From Azolla caroliniana (lineage: Eukaryota > Polypodiophyta): 64,000 nucleotides of DNA. The notes beneath the pieces are model-generated. The model was not told the origin of the DNA. It searched no databases and saw nothing but the letters and a program-made list of their open reading frames with translations. The translations under genes and the position numbers were made by a program. The stretch covers positions 5,766,001-5,830,000 of the forward strand of contig JBHGNT010000018.1 in assembly GCA_043228905.1 (NCBI GenBank). The letters are read 5' to 3'. Shown here one piece after another: positions 53,701 to 64,000 of this stretch. Within the stretch, counting starts at the first letter, position 1. Each line of letters starts with the position of its first letter.

Positions 53701-54219
53701 ATGGTAGTTATAGAGGTTTAACACAAGCATATTTAACACTTAGGATGCGATCACAATGTCTATGCAAAGCCTATGTGAATGGAGCATATTTAACACTTAG
53801 GGAGGCGATCACAATGTCTATGCAAAGTGACATAACGCGAGCTCAAAGAGAAGGAACGTGTGCCCAGTGCATTGTAGGTACGGGGTACAAAGGTCTTAAC
53901 AAAAGAGCCTTCTACGGCTTAGTAGGTGAGTTGTGGGTGGCGTAAGGCCGTGCCATTTCGTTGCTTCGACATGCAATGTAGGCTTCAGAGCGATGTACAC
54001 AAATGTCTTGAGCTTTCAGAGATACGAAGGGGGGAGAGGATAAGGCCGAACGCTAAGGAAACAAGGGTTCATCGGGTGGCCATGATGGGATCGAAGAGAA
54101 TGAATGATGAGAAGTCTAGGATGTTGGTGTGTTGTGCCTGCCCACCCACAGAAAGCATGGGGTGAATATTCATTTGTGGAGTGATTGGGCACATTCAAAA
54201 AAGTCCATATGCATATTCT
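50736..54219. other. Intergenic region upstream of the transporter gene
   Basis: AT-rich, without a supported gene. Near 50880-51000 a TTGGTGTGGAGAC sequence looks like the end of an old LTR. The minus-strand ORF 52728-52916 (with TYSHVRTNNELVLNVHPTFG) is unusually clean but unrecognised. At 53560-53850 imperfect direct repeats of about 90-100 bp recur (GGAGCATATTTAACACTTAG, GCGATCACAATGTCTATGCA). Confidence 0.5.
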
Positions 54220-54544
54220 GAAGAATATTCTCTTGAAAAGATCCCCCCCCCCCCCTTCCTCTGCCCCCACCCCATTACCATTTCTCCTCCACCTTCCTCT
54301 CAAGAAGAAGAAGAAGAAGAAGTAGCCGAATGACTATAACTACTTCTTCTACTTCTATTTCTTCTTCTTCTTCAGCTTCTTCTTCAGTAAGACAGAGACA
54401 GAGGCAGAGAAAGCCCCCCAATAACTCAGAAAAAAGAAAAGAAGCCAAAATTATAAATAAAGAAAGAGAAAAGAAGAAGGAAAACAAAACAAAAAAAACA
54501 AAAAAAACAGAAAAACTCTGGTTTCTGTCCAAGTTACTCTTCTG
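54220..54544 (+). promoter_or_regulatory. Probable 5' UTR and promoter-proximal region of the transporter
   Basis: Contains a C-tract (about 54245-54258), GAA repeats and TTC repeats, then A-rich sequence up to the ATG. CT/GA-rich leaders of this kind are common in plant 5' UTRs. No definite TATA box chosen. Confidence 0.45.
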
Positions 54545-56506
54545 ATGGAGACGAAGAAAGCTGAAGGGAATTCGGTTAATAAAGGTAAGAAAGGAATTCC
54601 TCCTGGTATAGCCCTCCTTCCAAGCATCAACAGCATCTTCTTCTTGAGGAGGAAGAAGAAGACAGGCGTCAATCAGGATGAAGTTGAGATTCTGAGAATC
54701 AAGACCTACAGATCCTCTGTGCTTTTGCTCACCTTCCTTGCTTATGCTCTCTTCCATGCCTCACGGAAGCCCCCAAGCGTTGTGAAGAATGCTCTCACAT
54801 CCGATGATGATGATGTTGCTGCTGCTCTGCAGGATTCCTTCAGCCTCAATGTATTTGATCATCATCGTCATCATCACACTGACAATTTCACCTCCCTAGC
54901 GAGATCCAAGCCTCCTGATAATCAGATCCCATGGCCCCTTCATGTAATCTACACAGTAAGGACAGAGGCTGAGGCTGGATTGAGCTTAAATACCACTTCT
55001 TCATTGTCATCATTATCATCATCATCATCGAGCGGATGGGCGCCTTTCAATGGTACCTCAGGGACATCTCTCTTGGGCGATGTGGATGTCGCCTTCTTGG
55101 CCGCCTATTCGATGTCCATGTTCGTGGCAGGCCATCTGGGCGACCGTGTCGACCTCCGCTGGTTCCTCTCGGGCGGCATGGTGGCCAGCGGGGCCTGCGT
55201 TTGCCTCTTCGGATTTGCCTATTGGTGGGATATCCACTGGCTCGCCTACTTCTTCATCGTCCAGATCATGGGCGGGTTCGTGCAAGCCACGGGCTGGCCG
55301 GCGGTCGTGGCCGTGGTCGGGAATTGGTTCGGGAAGTCGAAGCGTGGCCTCATCATGGGCGTGTGGAATGCACACACATCGGTGGGGAACATATGCGGGA
55401 CTTTGATGGCCTCCTCGGTACTAGGCTATGGATGGGGATGGTCTTTCTTGGTCCCGGGCATGGCCATCATCATTGGTGGAGTGATTATGTTCTTGTTCCT
55501 AGTGGTGGAGCCCGAGATAGTGGGCATTGCGTCGCCACACGAGCCCCAGCCCAAGCCGATGAATGATGATGACCTTGAGAAGGAACCCCTTCTCAAAGGA
55601 GGAGAACAAAATCATCATCATGGTTCCTATGAACCTGATGAAGATAACTACGACAGGCATGCCGCGGTCGGGTTCTTGCAGGCATGGGCGATCCCACGAG
55701 TAGCGCCATTCGCATTTTGTCTCTTCTTCGCAAAGCTCGTGGCCTATACATTCCTCTACTGGCTTCCATTTTACATCAAACATACAGGTATATATATATT
55801 GAGATACTTCTGGAATCTCATCTAATTGGGCAGAGAAATCCCGAACTCCGGGCGGGAAAATGTGCCTGTCTGAGATCGATCGGACTCTAGTAGATCTATC
55901 TTTTTTACTTTTTCTTTTTGAAAAGCCTGATTGTTTCTGTTGTGTGCAGAAATAGCTGGGGTGTATCTATCAAGTACCGCGGCCGGGAATCTTTCAACTG
56001 TGTTCGACATTGGTGGGACGATTGGCGGCATCCTGGCCGGGTACATCTCGGACAGGATGAATTCCCGGGCCATTGTTGCGGCGTCCTTCATATACACGGC
56101 ATTGCCCGCCCTCCTGTTCTACCGTGTGTTTGGGAGCGAATCCTTCTGGCTCAATGGCCTCCTATTGTTCATCGCAGGCGTGTGCGTGAATGGGCCCTAT
56201 GCTCTTATAACGACCGCGGTCGCGGCCGATCTTGGCACGCACGAGTCATTGAGAGGGAGCTCCAAGGCATTGGCCACGGTCACGGCCATCATCGATGGGA
56301 CGGGGTCCATCGGCGCGGCCGCAGGGCCCTTGTTGACCGGATACCTCTCGGAATTGTACGGATGGAATTCCGTGTTTATCATGCTCATGATATCGGCCGT
56401 GCTCTCGGGGTTGCTCTTAACCGGCCTAGTCATCGAAGAGTTCAAAGAGTCGGCCAGAAATGCAAAGGCTAGGAATAGGGGGAGGGATGATGGACAACTC
56501 TATTAA
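54545..56506 (+). CDS. G3Pp: Glycerol-3-phosphate transporter (SLC37/G3Pp family, MFS)
   Basis: Exon 1 54545-55787, intron 55788-55949 (GT-AG, 162 bp), exon 2 55950-56506; joined frame of 599 residues (YIKHT-EIAGVY). Family marks: YALFHASRKPPSVVKNAL after the first membrane segment; GDVDVAFLAAYSMSMFVAGH; LGDRVDLRWFLSGGM (MFS loop 2-3 motif); GFVQATGWPAVVAVVGNWFG; RGLIMGVWNAHTSVGNICGT; after the cytoplasmic loop, PFAFCLFFAKLVAYTFLYWL; in exon 2, STVFDIGGTIGGILAGYISD and GTGSIGAAAGPLLTGYLSELYGW. Twelve hydrophobic segments are expected. Family members exchange glycerol-3-phosphate or sugar phosphates for phosphate. Longer than typical members by its charged N-terminus, a His- and Ser-rich first loop and a His-rich central loop. 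No stops: the only clearly functional host gene in the window. Confidence 0.95.
55788..55949 (+). other. Transporter intron
   Basis: 162 bp, donor CAG|GTATAT, acceptor TGTGCAG|AA, phase 1. Splicing gives a continuous transporter frame. Confidence 0.9.
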
Positions 56507-59500
56507 TTCATTCAGCACACCTTTGGACGTTTTCACACACATGAGCTAGATCGTTAGCCATGAAAAGTCACTCCCTATATATATATATATATATGTATAT
56601 AAATATTCACCCCCTTAGGGGAGAGGGTCTAACCCCCAAAGTTTTTATGGACTGATTCCTTTTCCGCATTCCCTTGTGGACGATAGAAAAGCTTTCTCGA
56701 TCTTGTGAGTTGAGGGTGCAACAATGTGTGTGTGTTGAGGTGGGGGTGGGGTATAAGGTGGGTATGGACGGACACGTATAGACAAATGATAGATTCTTTG
56801 TAGTTCACCAAGACCATCAAGGATAATGTATAGAATTTGAATCCTTGGGAATTTGACACGACCATCGCCTCCTCGTCTCTGGTGTATTTTGCTAATAAAG
56901 ATGGCACTCTTATCTTACATTTTGCTCTACAAACACCCTTAGCACCATTTAAAACAAGAGTCATCGACCCCCACACACACACAGAAATGCAATAATGGAA
57001 ATGTGCCTTTGTGTGATATGAGAATAATGGTTTGGCATTTTGTACTAAAAAAACAACCATAAGAAAATAAAGTGTTCCTTATTGTAAGTATTGAACCCGA
57101 CTCAATCTCAAAATAGCCCAAGTTGAATTCAATAAAGCTTTTGGCATTTCTTTTGGACTTATCTTCAAAAGTCTGCCCAAGAAAATCGGAATTGAGACGT
57201 GTGTCTAAATGGAATGTGACGTGTTTTAATGGAACACATGTCCTTCGTGTAATGTTTGTTGCCAATACGTTACAATTACCCTTGGGTTCGTTAAAATCGA
57301 ATCTATGTTGTCAATACAAAATTTGTCCCTTTAGGTCGTTAAAAGTGAATTTGAAAAGTCTTTTACTTGTAGGCGCATATGATCTCGGACCCAAAACAAC
57401 ACTATCTTTTTATAACGAATTCAATGTCAAACTTATTCCTTGGAACTTCAATTGGCAAGGTTTCCATATAAAAAATTAAGGCTTTTAATAAGGTGGCACA
57501 TGAACCTAGAAGTGTGAATGAACTTTTAGTTTGAATTGATGGCGACGACTAAAGGCCAGTTTGCATATATTAAGTCCATGCTTTATATCGTGATTTAGCA
57601 CTTAATTTCTTGTTCTAAAGTGAGATTTATGATGTTTTCTTATAATTTCTTGTTGGAAAGTCATGTTCATAATGTTTTCTTAAAAACAAAGGTCGTCTAT
57701 CATTAACGCCTCTCCTCAAAAGGATGGTCTAATAAATAGCCTTTCATTAAGATGGTTTCATACCACAACAATGAAATTGTCACTAGCTTTAAATCTCTTC
57801 CAAGCGAAGGGTGATAGGACTCCATGCAGAAGGAAAATGTTCACTCTGACTCTTAGCTCCCATCTCAACATAATCAACCAATCAAAAGCAAAACATCTAT
57901 TGTAAGAATTTTCTATTGACAAGAAACCCTTATATTACAAGGGGCACGATAATAGGATGATTAGTGTGATACATTTCATAACGGTATTCCTTTGGAACAA
58001 AAGAAATCTAGATGATGGGAATACATAATGGTGGGATCCAAAGTTACCACTAGGGAAATGCTTTGTATAATACCCTAATGTATTGGTATTAGACTTACAT
58101 GGTATCTTTCCAATGGGTGAACATGTGAATGTATTTGTGATGAAATATTGCAATGGGTCTCTTGTTTTTTATGAGATCTAACTAATGGATTAAAGCAATT
58201 TAGCCACTTATCATACCAAACTACAATTATTATGTCTCATACGCCTTAACATATATCTAGCTAAATCACAGAGTGACTCACATGCGTTTATCTCTACCAT
58301 TAGCTATTTGATTTTAACATTTGAAACAAGGAAACATACCAATCAAAGTTTACAACCAAGGTTAAAGACCAACTCTAATTTTTCATGATATCAATTATGA
58401 TTAAATGCTTTTGTAGATTCCTTTCTCTCTAATAGATACCATTATTACAAGAGAAACTATATCCAATAGCAAGATTGATGTGGATAGTATTGTTTCCACT
58501 TCTTGTGCAATGTAAGAGATAAACATTTTTTGTCTATATCAAAACCAAAGAGAGCAAAACCATGTCGAGCAAACATTCCCTATATGTAAAAAATGTTGTT
58601 TCTTGCATAACTTGAATTACATTTCCTCTCTCCTTCAAAAGGAGCTGAAAATGTTAAATTTTGGTTTCCTTTAAATGGAATACACCTAACCATTTTGAAA
58701 CATTTCTAATATTATCTCATCCTCAATTGGTTACCATTTTCGAAAAGGCACACATTCGCAAGGAAAGATGATAAAGATGAGGGATAATGCAACGTTACAA
58801 TGCTGGTAGACTATTGGAACATTGGTATGAGAATTGACGTAGTTGAAACCAAATGGCATCATCGATAGGTAGATCTAGGTTGAAAACTTGATATCTAATT
58901 TGTTCGAATATGAAATGAAATAAAGTCACTAGAGTGGTATCGCAAGCGCGAAATGCAAGTGAGACCACTGAGGACTTCAACCATAAAGGACGGGAATGAC
59001 AAAGTACTCATAGTTGTTCAATTCTATGTTCGGTTTCTTTTGGGAAATTATGATCACCTTACTTTTCATAATTATGTACTTACGAAATCTCTTGTATATG
59101 AGAGTGTACAAGTGTGCACATATCTACTTTTATATCAAGAAGTTTGTATGTTTGTATTTTTTATGTGCAAGCTAATATTAGATAACATGTATGTATATAT
59201 GTGTGCATGTAAAAGAGGGAGTGGAAAAGAATAGGTAAGAGGGGAAAATAAAAGAGAAGGGTGGGAAAACAAACAAACAAACAAAGAAGTAATGTAAATG
59301 GGGGAAAGATAACGAGAGTAAGAAGAACAAAAAATAGAGATTGCCTAGATGGATGTAGCTTAGTTAGTAAGGTTGCCCAATGGAGACCATGTGGTCATGG
59401 CTCAACCCCTACATTCCACAGTGGAATCTAGTGAAATAAGAGATATATATGGTGTAATAGAGAGGAGAGAAAATTGGGTTTCAAACCCAAGATGTAGTGG

Positions 59501-60079
59501 TAGTAGTGTAAAAGACTTAAGCTAATTACAATAAAAAAAAGAAAGAGATGTGAGCATCAATTGTTGAAGTAGAACGAAAGACTGTGACGAACGATGACAT
59601 GCGGCGGTTTAATCCTCATGCTCGAAAATATTCGAAAGTAAAGTTTTCAATCCTCCTTTTCGAGTGTGCTGTGGTGGATGGAACATAGCCGGTTTGACTC
59701 CCACTGTCCAAAAATTTACATGTCCAAGCAACAATTTTGCTTATGGGTCAAAATCGAGATCCAAAAATTTTGTTGGGACCGAGAGCTTCGATTTAGCCCC
59801 AAATTCTAGTAATAATTTGGATATTCGTTTTTCGCCAATTTAGCTCCAAAATTGAGCTTGAAATTTTGAGCTTAAAAGTTATGTGGACATGCTTTGGAAT
59901 CGATCCCTCATTGTTTTTGGAATTGCGCAAAGTCGATTAGCATTTGGGGTAGAAGTCTCAAGATCGTGGCAACTTGCGGTGTGACTGGGAAAGTTGTGTG
60001 GGGGTTCTTATAGGGTTTGACGTTAACAGGGGAAGGCTGGGTGGAACAGTTAAAACCGCAAGGTCATGGATTTATAGTG
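56507..60079. other. Intergenic region downstream of the transporter
   Basis: AT-rich and non-coding. 56570-56600 has (TA)n probably in the 3' UTR. No gene or retroelement protein recognised in any frame apart from the SINE-like piece at 59350-59545. Confidence 0.5.
59350..59545 (+). repeat. SINE-like element with tRNA-related head
   Basis: 59350-59418 resembles a degenerate tRNA: paired ends TGGATGTA and TACATTCCA, an A-box-like TAGCTTAGTTAGTAAGG and a B-box-like GGTCATGGCTCAACCCC. The following sequence ends in CAATAAAAAAAAG. A tRNA-derived SINE or tRNA pseudogene; the tail boundary is approximate. Confidence 0.4.
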
Positions 60080-60530
60080 TGTTAGAGTGATGATCTAATA
60101 TAAGCATATGATAAGGATATAATATATTTGAAATAAGAAAGGAGAGAGAGAAAGAAGGGTGCCGATCCACCCGACCACCCCCAAGAGAAGGGATCGAGAC
60201 AACCTTGAGCCTCGATCGGCATCCCATACCACTGCCGTGGTGTCGAGTCGTACCTGGTGCTGGTGCTCACTACAAGACTTGACCCACCACGAAACAGAGT
60301 CTTGACGTAGTCAAGAAATGATGAAATGAGGGTAGCTAGGCCTCATATTTATAGCGAGACCCAAGGTCCCAGGCTAGTTCACACTTGGCCTAATGGGTTG
60401 TCTCAATCCCAAGGAATAAAAGTAATGCTCCCCTTCTTTACACTCTCGTTTAACCCTCACACTTATCCACGTGTATAGGATACTACGGTAAATTCTCACC
60501 ACGGGATATTATCTGGCCATGCCCGTAACA
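60080..60530 (-). repeat. 3' LTR of G3
   Basis: 451 bp; inverted ends TGTTAG and GTAACA; minus strand TGTTACGGGCATGGCC. TATA-like CTATAAATATGAGG on the minus strand (about 60343-60356). Preceded by the polypurine tract AAAGAGGGGGAGTA (60531-60544). Confidence 0.85.
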
Positions 60531-60544
60531 TACTCCCCCTCTTT

Positions 60545-61760
60545 AAAACATTGCACTCTTGCAATGGAAAGTTAGGGAAGTTAGTTCTAAGAGTATTTTC
60601 GTGTTCCCATGCGGCATCTTTGATAGATTTATCCATCCATTTTATTTTGAATTCTCGGATTATTTTAGTATGCAGATTTTTTGTTTTAACATCGAGAATT
60701 CTTTCTGGTACATGTGGTTTAGAAGATAATTCTTCAGAAGTAACTAGAGTTTAAGTTGTAACTGTATTGTTGCCAAAACCTAAAAGTTCTTTTAGACGAC
60801 TTACATGAAAATTTGGATGAATTTCAACGCCATCGCGGAGAGTGAGACGATAGGCTGATGAACCAATGCATTTGAGGACTTGAAAAGGTTCACAACCGTG
60901 GGTCACATTACCCGTAGAAAATGTCTTAGAATTGTGAGGTACACGTAAAAATGCCTTCTATCCAGGGTTGAATACACAAGGTTACTTATTATGATCGGCG
61001 TAAAAACGCGCTCTATCTTGAGCTGTTTTTAAATTATTTTGTGCAATATGCAACATATCTTGCATATCTTAAGGAAAGTTTTGCGTACTGCGCAACTCAT
61101 CATGATGTATATTAACATCAATCGGGGCTCGTTGTTGAAAACCATACATCAACATAAAAGGACTATATCCTGTCGACGTATGCTTGGAGCTGTTATAAGC
61201 AAGTTACTCCAAAATTGGGAGAAAATGTTCCCATTTTTTTGGTTTTGCGCCAGCGTATGCTCGAAGCATGTCCTCAATAATTTGATTTACTCATTCTGTT
61301 TGTCCATCGGATTGAGGATGATTTGTGGAGCTCATGCTCAACGTAGTTTCTAACTTCTTAAAGACTTACTTGCATCCAGAAGTCACTAGTAAACTTTGGA
61401 TCTCGATCACTCAAGATATCCATTGGTAACCCATAAAAACGAAATAACTCATAAATGAATTGGTAAGCCAATTCAGGAGCTGTGTTTTAGTAGCAATAAA
61501 TCTGGCCATTTTAGTTAGTCTATCAACCACAACCCATATGGCATCATGGCCTTTTTGGGTGCGAGGAAGGCTAACAATAAAATCCATGGATGTGCTTTCC
61601 CACTTATTATTGGGAATGTCCAAGGGATGTAAAAGTCGCTCGGCTTTGTTAACCTGACATTGGTGACATTTAGTCACATAACTATGTATGTCAGGACACA
61701 TCTTAGGCCAATAGAATTGAGTGGAGATGAGAACAAGTGTACGATGTATTCCAAGGTGCC
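60545..61760 (-). pseudogene. G3 integrase
   Basis: Minus strand: CPDIHSYVTKCHQCQVNKAE (zinc region), STSMDFIVSLPRTQKGHDAI, WVVVDRLTKMARFIATK, then in broken frames a [17 protein letters not shown]-like block (about 61120-61180) and the C-terminal region (HPNFHVSRLKELLGF near 60790-60830). No chromodomain seen. Frameshifts throughout. Confidence 0.8.
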
Positions 61761-63150
61761 CTGTTGAGGGTGCATCATGGCATTAAAAAAGAATTCTCTT
61801 TTTGACCTCAGGAAAATCTAGAACACAAACCTTCCCATTACGGTAGAGCAGACCGCTAGCAATGTGGAAGGATTCCTTTGAGGATGTGGTGGTGTCTGTT
61901 CTAGACTCAACTCTTGCCTAGTCTTTCGCATAATAACTGTCATCAAAAACTTTCCTCAAAGGTGATCATAAAGATTAGATGTTATTTCAGTCACGCTAAG
62001 CATGTTAACTTCACGGATGCGACTTAGTGCATCAGTGACAATGTTCATGGAACCTTTACGATATCGAATGGAAAAATCAAAGTCCTGGATGAGATCAGTC
62101 CATCATGCCTTACGACCTTTCAGGTCTTGTTGGTCATAGAAATATTTCAAGGACTCGTGGTTCATAGTTACCACAAAACGATTTCCATAAAGATAATGGC
62201 GCCATGTTTTGAACGCATGTATAACTGCAAATAATTCCTTTTCTTGAACAATATACCGACATTGAGGAGAATCAAGTTTCTTACTCTCAAATGCTATTGG
62301 TTTACCGTCTTGATATAAGATAGCACCTATACCATAATCGCTTGCATTGGTTTCAACCTCAAAAGGTTTTGAAGGATCAGGTAAAAGAAGCGAAGGAGCC
62401 TTGCACACCAGGTCCTTGAGTTCTTTAAAGGAGGTCTAGTGTAGCATTCCACACAATAGGTTTTGTAAACTTATGCATTTGACCTTTTAGAAGATCAGTA
62501 AATGGCGTCGTCAATTGGGAGTAATTATGAAGTGATTTTCGCAAAAACCCGACAAAACCAAGGAATGATCAAACTTCTGGAATATTCCAAAGAGTGGGCC
62601 AAAGTTTGATTTTCTCGATGCGAGAAGGATCAATTTCAACTCCTCGTTTGGTTATGAGATGTCCAAGATAAGTAATTGATTTCTTGAAGAACTTGCATTT
62701 TGAGATCTTCGCATAGAATTGCTTGTCACGCAATGTTTGCAAAACAAAGCGGACATGTTTAGCACGTTCTTCTAATGTACGACTATAAACTAGAATATCA
62801 ACCAAGAAAATAAAGACAAATATTCCAAGTTGTTCTCAGAAAATGTCATTCATTTCTTGTTGAAATGTGGCCGGAGCATTGGTCAAACCAGAAGGCATAA
62901 CCAAAAACTCATAATGGCCATAGCGCATACGAAATGATGTTTTAGGAACATCTCCTCACTTATACGAATTTGATGGTAGCCCGTACGGAGATCAAGTTTC
63001 GTAAAATACTAAGCTCCCTAAAGACCGTCAATTAGATCATCAACCCGGGGCAATGGATATGAATTCTTGATCGTCACTTTATTCAAGCGTCGGTAATTAA
63101 TACACATACGCCATGTGCCCTCTTTCTTTTTTTACCAAGAGAACAGGTGC
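61761..63150 (-). pseudogene. G3 RNase H and reverse transcriptase
   Basis: RNase H: PFEVETNASDYGIGAILYQ, PIAFESKKLDSPQCRY, KTWRHYLYGNRFVVTMNHES. RT in pieces: [20 protein letters not shown]-like (about 62870-62940), VDILVYSRTLEERAKHV where YVDD/FIDD has become VDI, KFFKKSITYLGHLITKRGVE. The lost catalytic aspartate and the stops mark a relic. Confidence 0.82.
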
Positions 63151-63153
63151 ACC

Positions 63154-63990
63154 CTATGGAGATATACTATAACGTATATAACCCATTCGTAAATAGTCAT
63201 TGACTTGGTTAGATACCTCATTCTCTTCCGATCTACTAAAGCAATACAGAGGTCTTATTGGTGCAACACTAGGTACAATATATATACGATGGCCTATATT
63301 ACGTTTAGGAAGTAACCCATGTGGTAGTTCACTTGGAAAAACATCACGAAAATCATTTAAGATTTCATTGAGTTGTTGTTGTTCCAAATATGATAATTGA
63401 ACTGAGACATTATCGATATTGTAAATGTGAATGTTTGGATCAAGTACACAATAAAATAAAGTAGAACAAGAAAACTCGGATATTGATGGAGAGGAAACAA
63501 TCGAAAGAGATTGTTGTTTAACACATTGAATAAAATGAGTACAATTGTTCAATACAAAATAAATTGAATGATGAACCCAGTCAATAGATAAAGAAGAGTT
63601 TTTATTAAAAAACCTGGGATAACCCAATATTACATTAGTGGTACAAAGATTCATTACATGGAAGTCTACTTCCTCTATATAAGTATCAATAGAAATTCCT
63701 AATGAATGAATCACCCCATTGAGGTATTGTACTCTTCCATCAGCCAAGTGCATCCTATAGGTGTGATCACTTACGGTGGGTTGGATTCCCCATATATGAA
63801 CCAAACGATCATTCACAAAATTGTGTGAGCTTCCCGAATCAAATAAAAATTGTATGGGAGATCCATTGATATACCTGTTTGCACGTAGTAAATCATTGGG
63901 TCCCAATACATAGTGAGGGAAAGAACATTGACAATTACTTAAATGATGTGTATAGACCTCAAGGACATTAGGAATCTGACCTTTATGGTC
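63154..63990 (-). pseudogene. G3 protease and RT entry region
   Basis: An open minus-strand frame (63154-63906): SPIQFLFDSGSSHNFVNDRL (aspartic protease, DSGS), MHLADGRVQYLNGVIHSLG, VILGYPRF; then NEILNDFRDVFPSELPHGLL and NQVNDYLRMGYIRYSISP, the start of RT. The frame stays open upstream to the gag end (VADHKGQIPNVLEVY). Fairly intact. Confidence 0.85.
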
Positions 63991-64000
63991 TGCAACTTTT

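Larger units (their letters stand above)
60080..64000 (-). mobile_element. Gypsy element G3 (continues beyond window)
   Basis: 3' LTR on the left, then on the minus strand integrase, RNase H, RT and protease toward base 64000; gag and the 5' LTR are outside. Many stops and frameshifts. Confidence 0.9.

Noticed and set aside
56570-56600. (TA)n run as a promoter for a downstream gene
   Set aside because: No coding sequence follows; more likely 3' UTR or a microsatellite.

Overview
The window is nuclear DNA of a land plant. The signs are Ty1-copia and Ty3-gypsy LTR retrotransposons with initiator-tRNA-Met type primer sites, GT-AG introns, and one intact host gene for a plant glycerol-3-phosphate transporter of the SLC37/G3Pp type (54545-56506, two exons). 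Species cannot be told from the sequence. Apart from that gene almost everything is mobile DNA or AT-rich intergenic sequence.

Layout. 1-4328: broken copia and gypsy pieces, all minus strand. 4329-8295: a segment holding a five-exon gene for an N4/N6-type DNA methyltransferase (minus strand). It is clean except for a solo LTR in exon 1, and its left edge reads CACTAGTATCACATG. 8296-11676: a plus-strand copia element. 11765-12563: 5' end of a gypsy element. 12564-48775: one deep nest. A host copia (C1, plus) is split at 12723/40791 by a small LTR-like element carrying part of a BRCT-domain host gene. That BRCT sequence is split in frame by a second copia (C3, minus, 13737-40175). C3 in turn contains (a) a DNA-transposon relic with a foldback element and a methyltransferase-tail fragment (14573-16325), (b) a solo LTR (17514-18045, direct repeat TCATC), (c) a 12,336-bp DNA transposon T1 (18827-31162) with 26-bp terminal inverted repeats and a TTTC target duplication, and (d) a plus-strand copia C4 (31346-39436) interrupted by a gypsy element G1 (33454-37715). 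C1 is split again by copia C2 (40973-48367, duplication GTATT), which carries a deleted gypsy G2 (42569-44828, duplication CATAG). 48776-50735: copia C6 relic. 50736-54219: intergenic. 54220-56600: the transporter gene. 56507-60079: intergenic, with a tRNA-like SINE head. 60080-64000: a gypsy element G3 (minus) running off the window.

The most unusual content is T1, the methyltransferase gene and its apparent mobility, the BRCT fragment inside an LTR-like element, and gypsy LTRs with heat-shock-element arrays just upstream of their TATA boxes. T1 encodes a DDE-type transposase with conserved D and HGKG/DG motifs (three exons, minus strand). It also carries an oppositely oriented accessory gene with a coiled-coil region, a RING-H2 finger and acidic repeats, a piece resembling the ribosome-biogenesis protein Urb2, and introns filled with tandem AGTAC-rich repeats. 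Most retroelement ORFs carry stops or frameshifts and are treated as relics.
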